This document shows positions 1 through 11,349 of a DNA stretch of 14,137 nt, one piece after another. The stretch is taken from positions 1-14,137 of the forward strand of contig NW_014012186.1 of assembly GCF_000611645.1 (NCBI RefSeq), given 5' to 3'. Position 1 is the stretch's first letter; each line of letters starts with the position of its first letter. A program made the position numbers and the translations under genes. This stretch comes from Monoraphidium neglectum (lineage: Eukaryota; Chlorophyta; Chlorophyceae; Sphaeropleales; Selenastraceae). Below the pieces are notes generated by a model. The model worked only from the letters and a program-made list of their open reading frames with translations, ran no database searches and had not been told where the DNA came from.

Positions 1-848
1 GCGCCGCCGAGCGCGGCGGCGATGCCGGGGGGCAGCCCGCTGCCGCCGGCGCCGGCGCCGCCGAAGCCGCGGCCCGCGCCCTGCGCGGCCGCCGCGTACC
101 AGGGCAGCTGCGCCGCCGCCGCACCGCCGCCAACGCCGGCGGCGGCGTAGCTCGACTCGGCGCCGCGATGCAGCGTCGAGAGCAGGCGGCTGCCGTCCAG
201 CCGGTCCAGGCGGGCGAGTGCCTTGACGTACTCCCCGAGGGCGCCCTCAGAGCATGCGACGGCGCCGGATTCGAAGGCCTGCACGACGGCCTCCGGCTGG
301 CCAGAGTGGTTCAGCTGCTGCAGTAGCTCGATCTGGCCGGTGGGTCGTTGGCCATGGTTTGGGTGTGTTCGTTTGGGTGAAGGGCGAGCGCGGTGTGACA
401 CGACGTCGGCGCGAGAGCGGGGTCGCTTCAGAGAGTGAAATACGCTGCTGTTCGTCCCGCTGCATCAGAAGATGCGGCACATACGCTGCATGCATGGCTC
501 ATTGGGAGGCTGAGATGAGGGGAGCACACCGTGCGCCACGCGTGCGCCTCCCCGCCATACACAGCGGCCCCGTTGATGCCGCCCCGCAGCGCACTGGGGC
601 CGCATGGCACGCCGCGGGTGGCTCTCTGGGCACCTCACCTGCCGCGCAGGGTCCCGAGGGATGTCCCGGGCCTCGCCTTGGAAAGCGCTGGAGAGGAAGC
701 GGCGCCGCAGCAGTGGCCCCAGCCCCAGCCCAGTGCCGGGCACAAGCTGGTGCTGCTGCCATCCCAGCACACGGCCAGCCCCGGCCGTGGGCTGCGAGCG
801 CGCGTTTGCCACCAGAGACAGCGCCCGGAGCAGCCCACGGCGCTGCAT
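1..848 (-). CDS. FTSH4: FtsH4/Yme1-like mitochondrial AAA metalloprotease, 5' part (partial)
   Basis: Two minus-strand exons are visible: 848-639 (70 codons, donor CAG|GTGAGG) and 332 running off the left edge (acceptor CCAG|ATC), both in phase 0, separated by a 306-base intron. Exon 1 reads like a mitochondrial presequence: it starts MQRRGLLRALS, is rich in Arg, Ser, Leu and Gln with almost no acid, and ends in an RRRFLSSAFQ segment. Exon 2 carries the N-terminal domain of plant FtsH4-type i-AAA proteases; its stretches PEAVVQAFES and EYVKALARLDRLDGS match the remembered Arabidopsis FtsH4 pattern (PEAVIRMFES, EYIKALVKVDRLD). A Gly/Ala-rich linker follows. The membrane helix, AAA ATPase and HExxH zinc site would lie beyond the left edge, so catalysis cannot be checked. 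Such proteases degrade membrane proteins at the mitochondrial inner membrane. The family is fairly secure; the FtsH4 assignment within it is less so. Confidence 0.68.
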
Positions 849-3532
<2,684 letters not shown>

Positions 3533-3730
3533 TCTGGTTCCCTCTTGGGCGTGGCCGGCTGCTTTGTGTCTTGCTGGAGCGCGGAGCGCGGATTAGGGCC
3601 CTTCCTGGCAGCGCCGCGGCGGCGTGGGTCGTGAGTGGGCGGCTCTAGTCCTGGACGAAGAAAGGCGGCGAGGTGGCTGTCACGGCAGCTTCGTGGGTTT
3701 GCACCGGCTGTAACCCACCATACCATTGCG
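3533..3730 (+). promoter_or_regulatory. 3' UTR and TGTAA poly(A) signal of ubiquitin-L40
   Basis: TGTAA at 3709-3713, 177 bases after the stop codon, is the canonical chlorophyte poly(A) signal. Cleavage would be expected about 10-20 bases later, near 3725-3735. It is the only TGTAA between the stop codon and the next gene's promoter region. Confidence 0.7.
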
Positions 3731-4004
3731 TGCGGGCAGTTGACAATCTGGATTTCACAGCTGCTTCATAGCTAGGCAAAGGGCAAAAGGCCGTAGTCGT
3801 CGGTGGAGGCTCAGGGCTCAGGCTCAGCTGATACGCCGTGCACTGACAGCGTCCACGAATCGGCTGGCAACATAAATATCATTGCAGTGCTACAGCATTT
3901 TATTTGACAGCAGCGCACGCCCAGCATAGGCGCGAGCATCCCGTAGCCGTCTCGGGCACTTAGATCGCAAGACGGCAGCTAGGGACCATAGCTCACAAGC
4001 AAGA
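3731..4004 (+). promoter_or_regulatory. spacer with TATA-like element upstream of the transporter gene
   Basis: This AT-richer spacer holds ATAAATA at 3872-3878 and a TTTTATTT at 3898-3905. The first is about 130 bases upstream of the candidate start codon at 4005, a reasonable TATA-to-ATG distance. No other gene is visible here. Basis: motif and position only. Confidence 0.35.
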
Positions 4005-4059
4005 ATGCAAGCTGAAGATGATAGCTTACAAGAACCGCTTCTCGTGCCCAGCGGCGTCG
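4005..4059 (+). CDS. candidate first exon of the AAAP transporter gene
   Basis: An ATG at 4005 opens a short frame reading MQAEDDSLQEPLLVPSGV, an acidic hydrophilic start with an EPLL motif that is common at the cytosolic N-termini of AAAP and vacuolar transporters. A good donor (G|GTGAGA) follows at 4060 in phase 1. It cannot join directly to the exon at 4500, which needs phase 0. Either a short exon between 4060 and 4499 is missing, or the frame runs on to a weaker phase-0 donor near 4095 (CAT|GTGGCC). The first half of transmembrane helix 1 is still unaccounted for in both cases. Confidence 0.4.
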
Positions 4060-4499
4060 GTGAGAGGCGTGGATGGAACGACGAACTTGATCATGTGGCC
4101 TGCTTTTTGACACCATACATGTTCTGAATGACTGAGGTTGTAGAATACCATGATATAACACCGCAGATGAGGAGCAGTGCGTGCGGGGCGAAGCAGGCAG
4201 CAATGGCGGCAGCGATACGTCACCGCCCACTGGACAGGGCCGGCGCGCCGGTGCACACTGGCTTGCAATCGCAGTGGTGCTTACGACAGACATGGTGCGC
4301 CGTGATTGAGGGGCGGATGGTCTTACAAGGTGGCAGCATCATCCCAGAGTGTGGTAGCTCGTCATCCGGCGCGTTGATTTCGCTGTGACCTGGTTGAACG
4401 GCGCTTGACCAACCTGGATGGTTTTGGTACAGCCTCTTCTCAAATCATCGTTCCCCCTGCTAAAACCCTTCATTTGAATCGAAAATCGCAAACGTACAG

Positions 4500-7400
4500 C
4501 TCGGCGTCGGCACGCTGGGCCTGCCCGCCGACTTTGCGCGGCTGGGCTGGCTCCCAGCACTGCTGACGATGGCGCTCTTCATCGGCGGCGGCGTCTACAG
4601 CGGCAGCATATACCAGCGCCTGGCCCTGCGCGTGCCGGACGCCGTCGTCTTTGACCAGATCGGATCCGCGGGTGCGGCGGGCCGGGCGGGCGAACCCGCA
4701 AACCCGCCGTCGCCTGGGCGCGCAGCCCCTGCCCCCCAGTTAACAAACCGCATCGGCGCGCCTTGTCGCGCGTGCGCCGCGCGCGCCCCCGAGCCTCACG
4801 ATCCCTTGAGCCCTCTGGCCTTTTGGCCCTCGGCCCCGCAGCCATGGGCAACCTCGGCCGCGGCCTCGTGTTTGGCACAATCTACCTCGGGATCCTCACC
4901 GAGCCGTGCATATTCCATTACATGACCGTGGAAAGCTTCAGACAGGCGCGCTTGGGGCTTGTTGGGGAGTTTGGGGGGTGCGGGAGCGCTGAGCTTGGCT
5001 TCGTCCCCCGTGAGCCGAGCGGCGGCCGCCATGGCGGCCAAAACACCCGGATCTGGTTGCATGGAGGCGTCGTTGCCAGGTTTTCTAGATCAGGGGCGGG
5101 GGCGCAGAGGGTGCTGTCCAGCTGGCCCAGCTATGAAGGCACGGTCCTTGTCGCTGGAGGTTCTTTGGAGCCTGAGCGTCCACTGGAATGCGCCAGGCCA
5201 GAAGAAATTTGGCCTGACGGAGTCTAGCTGGAAGATCTTACCCAACCACTGACCGACCCAAGGGGCCGCAGCGCAAATCTCATTCAAAGGCAAAAAGAGC
5301 AAAAATGACCATGCTCATGTGAACAGCACTGCTGCAGGCAACCAGCATTCTGAAGTCCAGCGAGCTGGTTTTGTAACACAACACTCCCCTGCCCAATTGG
5401 AACTGCAGATGCTCTACGGCTATGAGGTGTCTGGCCTGGTGGCCCACGCACTCGTAGTCATCCTCATCCTGCCCCTCGCTCAGGTGGGGCCATCACCACG
5501 GCCGCCCCTCCCCCACCCCCCAACCATACACCCCGCGCCGCCCGGCTCTGATGAGGGCATCCCGCGGGGCGCAGGTTGGGCGCGGCGCGGAGCGACGTGC
5601 GGCCGGGGCGCCCGAGGCGCAGGCGGCCCCGCTTGACCCGATGGAGAGCTGGCTGCCTTTCATGCGCGGGTTGCGGCCCATGCGGCCCCCCAAACCGCCA
5701 GCATCTGCCTCGCACCCTGCGGGCCTATGACCCCTGTACCCTAAAACCCCAACCAGATGCACCATCTTGAGGATGTCGCGATCGTTGGGATCTTCGGGAC
5801 CCTGGCTATGCTGGTGGGCGCTGCCAGGCGGTACACACCGCATGCGCCTGCATGCACCCAAAGCGCGGGCAGCACAGCCCTGAAACCGGGTTCTTCCAGG
5901 CAGGGCACATTCCCAGAGAGCGCAGGCATTGTCTGAAGATCACTCGGGAAGACCCTCCCCTCGCCAAAGACCCCAGGCTCAACAATTGCGAGCAAGGCCG
6001 AGCCTTGTTCTGGGCGCAACCATGCCTCGGAATGAAACGACGGCTGATTGTAGACGCCGCCATCGCTGCCGCCGTTCCACACCCCAGGTCGCTATCGCGG
6101 TGGTGGTGGGGAAGCTTCTAGCCACCTACCTGGCCGCCGGCGGCGCGCCCCCCGCGCCCACCGAGCTCGTCGCAGGCGGGTCGTTTTACGTGGCCATGGT
6201 TGGAGTGGTCGACATCGCGTTCAGCTTCGGGGGCCAGATCAAGTAATGCTCGAAGGCAGGGCCGGGGAGGGGTGCATGCCGTGCTGGTGCTAGGGGAGTT
6301 TGGGCTGCGCGCGGCTGCATACATGCTCATGCTCACCCGAAACACCACATTCTTGATAGACAATCCTCTGCTTGCTCTCAAGCATCGTTGCCATCCCACG
6401 CTCATGCTGCTGAACGGCCCTGCCGTGCCTTTTGTGGTGCACTCAACTTACATGATCCCACACCCCCAGCACACCCTTACACCCCTTCACATGTGCGCCC
6501 TGGCCCACCCTCCTCGCACACGCCGCGTGCACATTTGTGCACGGCTGCCCTCTGCACCTGCCCGCCCAGCTGGTGAGCATTCACGGTGTTAGCTGCTGTT
6601 GATACTTGGGAGTGTGTGGTTGCGCATGCATTTCCTAGCCCTTACGCTGGAATGGGGGTGCACAAGGCCGGCTGATAGTGGTGGCCACACCACAGCGCGA
6701 CAGGCTTCCTCTGCACGCGCGTGTGCGCGCGTGCTTGCACATGCACACACTCACACCACACACACACGCGCACACACACACACACACACACACAGCATGC
6801 ACACATGCAAATTTACTCATACACACACACACACCTCACAGGATGCGTTACATCACCTCCATCAACCGCCGCACCAAGTTCAACTCAGCAGTGCTGGTAA
6901 CGGAGGCGGTGATAGGGTCGCTCTACCTGCTCACAGGGGTGGTGGGCTACGCCGCCCTTGGGTCGGGGATGGATCTACACAAGTGGGTGTTTATTCGTGT
7001 GTGTACACGTGTGTATGTCTGTGCGTGTGTGTGTGTGTGTGTGTGTGAGAGTGAATGAGCGAGTGAGCGCGTGTGCGCGCGTGTGCACATGTGCACGTGT
7101 GTATGTGTGTGCATATGCGCGCGCAACTTGCCGGACAGTGTTTGGCATGTGGCTTGCTTGCTACACCACATCCTCCCTCCGTCCCTCCCTCCCTTTCTCC
7201 CTCCTTCCGCCTTATTGGGCACCGACCCACCTGCGCACCGCCCCCACCACCTCCGCAATGGTCCCCCCACCCCCGAAAGGCCCATCTCCTCAGTCCTGCC
7301 CTATGACGGGTGGATGGCGGCCATGAACGCCGCCATCTTCGTCCACTGCCTCATAGCCTATCAGGTCATGATCAACGTTTGGAGCGCATCTGCGCTGCAC

Positions 7401-8592
7401 ATATTCGCGCCCAGGTGCGTATGCAACCCTTTCTTCGGTGCCGCCGCCCGCCGCGTGGTTCAGGGGCGGCCACGCAAGGGGTGACGGCGGTCTGATGTTG
7501 TAATGTGACGGTGCCGGCCGGCGATGCTGCGCGGAGGGTGCCGTCCACGGCACAACAATACGGGGCTGCCTCGCCTTGTTTTGAAAGCGTCGAGCGCGTC
7601 ACCAGGCTGGTGGCAGTGTGAGGGTGGCATCCCTCTTGGCTGATGACATCACCGCTGGGCGTCTTCACCACTGGCAAATCTTTGCAGGCGCGGCGCGGCC
7701 CTGGCTGAGGCCGGCGGCGGCTGGGAGCGGCGCGCGGTGTGGCTGGGCGTCACCTGCGTGTGCGTGGCGTTCTCCACGCTGGTGGCGGTGACGGCCCCCT
7801 TTTTCAGCGAACTGATGGTGGGTGCACTCCCTTGACTAGAAGGCCGGCCAGGGGCATTTCTGTGGCCACAGGTTGCTCCAAGGGGGTCCTCGCTGGCGTC
7901 AAGTGCTGTTCCATTTGCGTTCAGGACCTCGTTTGTGTATGCACAATCAGCGGTCCTTCACAAGTGGTTGGTCTGCATGAACCAAGGGGTTTGCCTGCAT
8001 ACATTGTGCCAGCTTAAAGGTCGCAAGAGGTGCGCTGCGCCCAACAGCACGCGTTGCGGGTGGGAAGAAAGCTTGTTGACGCCTGTGGCAGGCACAGCGC
8101 TGACAGCCCTCGCGCGCACGCTGGGCCGACACCCCTTGCTATTCTTCGCAGGGGCTTATCGGGTCCCTGGGGGACATCATGAGGTGCGACGCCGAGGAGG
8201 CAGTCCGCTGGGGCCGCGCGCGGACTGCCGCCGGACTGCCGTCAATCACAGGGCGTATGTCGTGGCTGCTGGGGCCGCACGTTTAAGGAGTGCATGGCGC
8301 ATGCGAGGCGCCAAGCTCGACCGCATAAAAGCCTGAGCGCAGCCATTAGAAGCAATTCAACCTGCTCCATCAATTTGCCGCCTGGAACTTTCTCCCGTAT
8401 GCTGCATCTACCGTGCACCGCAGCATGTTCGGACTGCCCTGCATCTTCGCCATCAAGCTGCTCAAGCTCGGTCGCACGGAGACGGCCCTCTGCTGCTGCC
8501 TGGCGGCCGTCGCGGTGGCGCTCAGCGGCTGCGGCCTTGTCAGCAGCGCGCAGCAGCTCGTGGAGGCGTTTAGGGGCAGGCCCGGCCGATGA
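4500..8592 (+). CDS. amino acid/auxin permease (AAAP) family transporter, 5' exon unresolved
   Basis: Ten exons are resolved: 4500-4671, 4842 to 4945 or 4960, 5409-5483, 5757-5813, 6088-6242, 6842-6982, 7280-7414, 7688-7817, 8152-8183 and 8424-8592 (stop TGA). All joins agree in phase and give about 389 residues from the first exon listed. The product begins LGVGTLGLP, the broken helix 1 motif of AAAP carriers, followed by PADFARLGW. The conserved FSFGGQ precedes MRYITSINRR, and later LPYDGW, APFFSELM and GLIGSLGDIMS mark the family. I count eleven hydrophobic helices in total, the normal number. The order resembles the plant AVT/ANT1-like vacuolar branch, so proton-coupled amino acid transport across the vacuolar or plasma membrane is likely; substrate and membrane cannot be told. 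Oddities: a 32-base microexon (8152-8183), an ambiguous donor after exon 4842, and CA/TG tracts around exon 6842-6982. Confidence 0.88.
6739..6837 (+). repeat. (CA)n tract at the end of a transporter intron
   Basis: Nearly continuous CA dinucleotides, interrupted by short GC, AT and TCA stretches, run up to 4 bases before the acceptor AG at 6840-6841. They replace the usual polypyrimidine tract. Alternating GC/GT sequence at 6714-6738 extends the purine-pyrimidine alternation upstream. Confidence 0.95.
6996..7125 (+). repeat. (TG)n tract at the start of the next transporter intron
   Basis: TG/GT dinucleotides with a pure run at about 7025-7047 and GC/AT interruptions start about 13 bases after the donor at 6983. 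In the transcript this tract is complementary to the CA tract at 6739-6837 on the other side of the exon. Confidence 0.95.
7171..7210 (+). repeat. CCCT-rich polypyrimidine tract (G-quadruplex motif on minus strand)
   Basis: About 40 bases of almost pure pyrimidine built from CCCT and CCTCC units inside the intron before exon 7280. The minus strand contains at least four G3 runs with loops of 1-5 bases, fitting the standard quadruplex pattern. In the RNA it would act as a pyrimidine tract, about 70 bases upstream of the acceptor. Confidence 0.8.
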
Positions 8593-9065
8593 GGCAGTCT
8601 GCCGATGCTTGCCCAGCTGCCAGCAGTGCGCTTTGATTGGCGCCAGGCCAAGTCGTCGCAGCAGGCAGCGGAGGCAGCGCTATGGAGCATTGCCATTTCC
8701 AGTGGTGGGAGCCGTTCGTCCCATGCATTTTTGAGCTGCTTGCGCAGCCTGGTGCCTTCCTCCCTGGCCATGAATCGCCAGACCGCTTTGCAAACATCCA
8801 GCGTCGGGGCGCCCTTGTGCTTTTTGAGTAGTGCGCTTGCCTACCGGGGCGCACAGGGCACATCAGCCAGATGCAGATAACTGGGCCACTGGAGGGCGAT
8901 CGTGAGCGAGTGGGTTGAGCGGCGAGGTGGACTGCATGCACTACAGTGCATGTGGCTGTTCTGGGACTTGCCTGGTACGGTAGCGGAGTTCTTGCACACA
9001 CCCATAGTCCAGCATTGTGCGATCGCCGACCCCATCGTCAGCGGTTCTGTAAGGCGGTACGCTGA
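8593..9065 (+). promoter_or_regulatory. 3' UTR and TGTAA poly(A) signal of the transporter gene
   Basis: TGTAA at 9048-9052 is the first such signal after the stop at 8592, giving a 3' UTR of about 470 bases, ordinary for green algae. No other coding signal is seen in the interval. The stretch 9066-9290 then serves as the promoter and leader of the next gene; it contains TTTAATTC near 9210 but no clear TATA box. Confidence 0.55.
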
Positions 9066-9290
9066 ATTCCAGCAAGGGGCCACCTGTGCAGCTCAAATGC
9101 TAATCTCGCAAAGCGGCGCCGCCACCTGGGCGAGTGACGGGCGTGGACACCCATCGCAGAACGGCAATGGGTGTTGCAGAATTACTTGTGAAGCATCATC
9201 ATTGGAATTTGATTTAATTCAGAGAAGCCAGCGGCCCACTGGGCCTCGCGATTGCTGGCCAGCAGCGCGTCTTCGGCAAGGCACTCCGCG

Positions 9291-10817
9291 ATGGCGAGCT
9301 TGATACGACAACAGACGCTGGGTGTTGCCAACACAAAGCCGGTGCTGCAGCTGACCACGTTCACCCGGAGACCGGCAGCAGGCCGGCCCCAAGGTCAGCA
9401 GAGATGAGGGAGCGGTCCGCTGCAGTGCGCCGCTACACTGCGCGGGCGTGTGCTAATGCTGCAAGCACACCCGATGCTTGTGTAGGTGCATTCATAGGCG
9501 CTGCATGCGCATCACATTGCCGGCCTTTGCCCCACCCTTCAAAAGCAGCAGGCAGGACGCCAAGTCACAGCTTACACATCTGCAATTCCTCCTTAACCCC
9601 CCAAAACACCCCCTCAAATCCGGCCAGGCCGCCGCGTCGCCGTCGCCCCGCAGGCGCTGGCGGCCCCCGGCTGGGCCTCCGCGCTCTGGCCGTTTGGCGG
9701 TCAGGCGGCGGCGCCCGCGGCGGCGGCAGCGGCTGCGATCATCCAGCCCGCTCAGGCGTTTACTGCGGCAACTGTAGTGGTGCTCCCCATTTACTTCGCA
9801 ATGATAGCATTTCCCCAGGCGAAGCTGGTGGGCAGCTGCCACGCACCCGTGCAGCCCTCCCGCACTCGGCTGAGAGCAGAAGAGCGGAGATGCGGCGGCG
9901 TGCATGGCCTAAACAGATGCTGTTTCCCGCTGCGATTGGCAATGTGGGAACGCCTCGTCTCAACCACTCAACGGCGCCGACCATCTGTGCTGAATCGATT
10001 CCCCTTTGCCGCTCCCTTGGCCTCCCCGGATCGACGCAGACCCGCCGGCTGATAGATTCTCCGTTCGTGCCGCTGCTGTTTGCTGTCCCCTACGCACTCC
10101 TCGCCTTCCAAGCCTGGCAGGGCGGCGCGCTCGCGGCTGTGGAGGCGGCCGTGCGCGCGAGCGCGCCGCTGCCGGATGCGGCGGCCATAGGGGCGGTGTT
10201 CAGGGAGCCTGTGCTGACGGCTATGGCGTGGCTGCACTTGCTGCTGCTGGACCTTCTGCAGGCAAGGTAGGCCAGGCTGGCAGCTGGCCTCTTAAGGGGC
10301 GGGCGTTCCGCACCGCGCTGCACCGCCGCTGCTGACGGCGGCGCCGGCAGGCCGCTGCAACGTCCAGTGCACGCGTCGTGCGCTGCGGGGGCCACCTTGT
10401 TCCGTTGGGCGGACGCCTCGCCACGGGGTGGCGCGCAGGCGGGGCCGGTGTGGCACGCTTGCGCTCAGAGCCATAGGGTGGGGGGCCGCTCGCCACCCAA
10501 CAAGGCGCCCCTGCTAGGGCTGGCCATGCGCCCCACCTATTCAACTCCCTCCCGCCTGTTCTTTTTCTAGCACGGCTGCGCCGCCGACCGTCTGACCCTC
10601 AACCCTCTGTACAACTGCCCCCACCCTCCCTCCAAACCGCAAACCGCCCCAACCCAGGGCTGTCCTGCTCGACGGTCTCAAGCAGACCGTGCCCACCGGC
10701 CACTCTGTCGCGCTGTGCTGCATGTTTGGCCCGCTGGGCGTGCTGAGCCACCTGGTGACGCGCTGGGCCGTCCACAGGTCGCGCGGCGGGCGGGTAAAGC
10801 TCGCGGCGTTCTCGTGA
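9291..10817 (+). CDS. ABA4: ABA4-like (DUF4281) plastid membrane protein, probable neoxanthin synthase
   Basis: Core exons are 9654-9827 (or from 9730), 10040-10266 and 10658-10817 (stop TGA). They encode a four-helix DUF4281 protein. Features matching plant ABA4 as I recall it: VVVLPIYFAMIAF with PQAKLTRRLIDSP, then AWLHLLLLDLLQAR, and DGLKQTVPTGHSVALCCMFGPLGVLSHLV. ABA4 is needed to make neoxanthin from violaxanthin in plastid membranes, so a carotenoid role is likely; the reaction itself is inferred from the family. A likely first exon, 9291-9393, starts MASLIRQQTL and is Ser/Thr/Arg-rich and acid-free, a typical transit peptide. Its donor G|GTCAGC is phase 1, but the best acceptor (CCCCGCAG at 9653) needs phase 0. 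Acceptor 9729 restores the frame and gives 195 residues; otherwise a small exon is missing. The core is solid, the 5' joining is not. Confidence 0.82.
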
Positions 10818-11090
10818 GGGGGTCCAGGAGCTGTTTCGGGGCCGGGAGCGTGAGGGGAACTCTGTTGGGGTGCGACCGCTTGAGGTGCAATGCCTCGAGG
10901 GTGTGGCCTCTTGAGGGGCGTCGCCTGGAGGGGGGGTTGTATGAGGCCAGCTTTTTGAGCTGAGCTCCTGTGGCGTGTCATCATGACGCGCCCTCCCAAG
11001 GGGCATGCGCCCGTTTCGTGCTCTTGAGGGGTGTTGCGGCCTCTTGAAGGGGGCGGCCTCGCAAGGGAATCGCTCTTGAGGGCAGCAGCC
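10809..11090 (+). repeat. degenerate TGAGGGG / CTCTTGAGGGG minisatellite in the ABA4-like 3' UTR
   Basis: Units of roughly 15-20 bases centred on CTCTTGAGGGG recur at 10815, 10851, 10879, 10894, 10908, 10925, 11021, 11041, 11058 and 11073, with drift between copies and a gap at about 10945-11015. The first unit overlaps the TGA stop codon of the ABA4-like gene. The rest lies in its 3' UTR. Confidence 0.7.
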
Positions 11091-11281
11091 AGGCTGCTCA
11101 GGCCCGCCTCGTCCCGCGGTTTGCTACGCCCTTCGACGCTGATGGGCCGCTGCACCTTGGCCGGGGCTCCGGCAGTCGAGCGGACCCTGTCGACCGCAGC
11201 GAGCTGCGCGCACCTCTGCCCGCCCCTTGTGCATTCCAACCCCTCTCCCAAAACCTCGACCTTACTGGCTACTGCCAAGGT

Positions 11282-11293
11282 CCCCCCCCCCCC
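11282..11293 (+). repeat. poly-C run
   Basis: Twelve consecutive C residues in the 3' UTR of the ABA4-like gene, about 40 bases before its poly(A) signal. Length is prone to sequencing and replication error. Confidence 0.9.
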
Positions 11294-11329
11294 GGTCTTC
11301 AAACAAGTGCCGTTTTTGTGTGTGGCAAC

Positions 11330-11334
11330 TGTAA
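11330..11334 (+). promoter_or_regulatory. TGTAA poly(A) signal of the ABA4-like gene
   Basis: This is the first TGTAA after the stop at 10817. It would give a 3' UTR of about 530 bases that contains the TGAGGGG repeats and the poly-C run. Confidence 0.6.
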
Positions 11335-11349
11335 ATCTAGTCCGGTCTG

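Noticed and set aside
6599..7326. Open frames coding Thr-His and Cys-Val repeats on both strands
   Set aside because: They are translations of the CA and TG intron tracts, not proteins.
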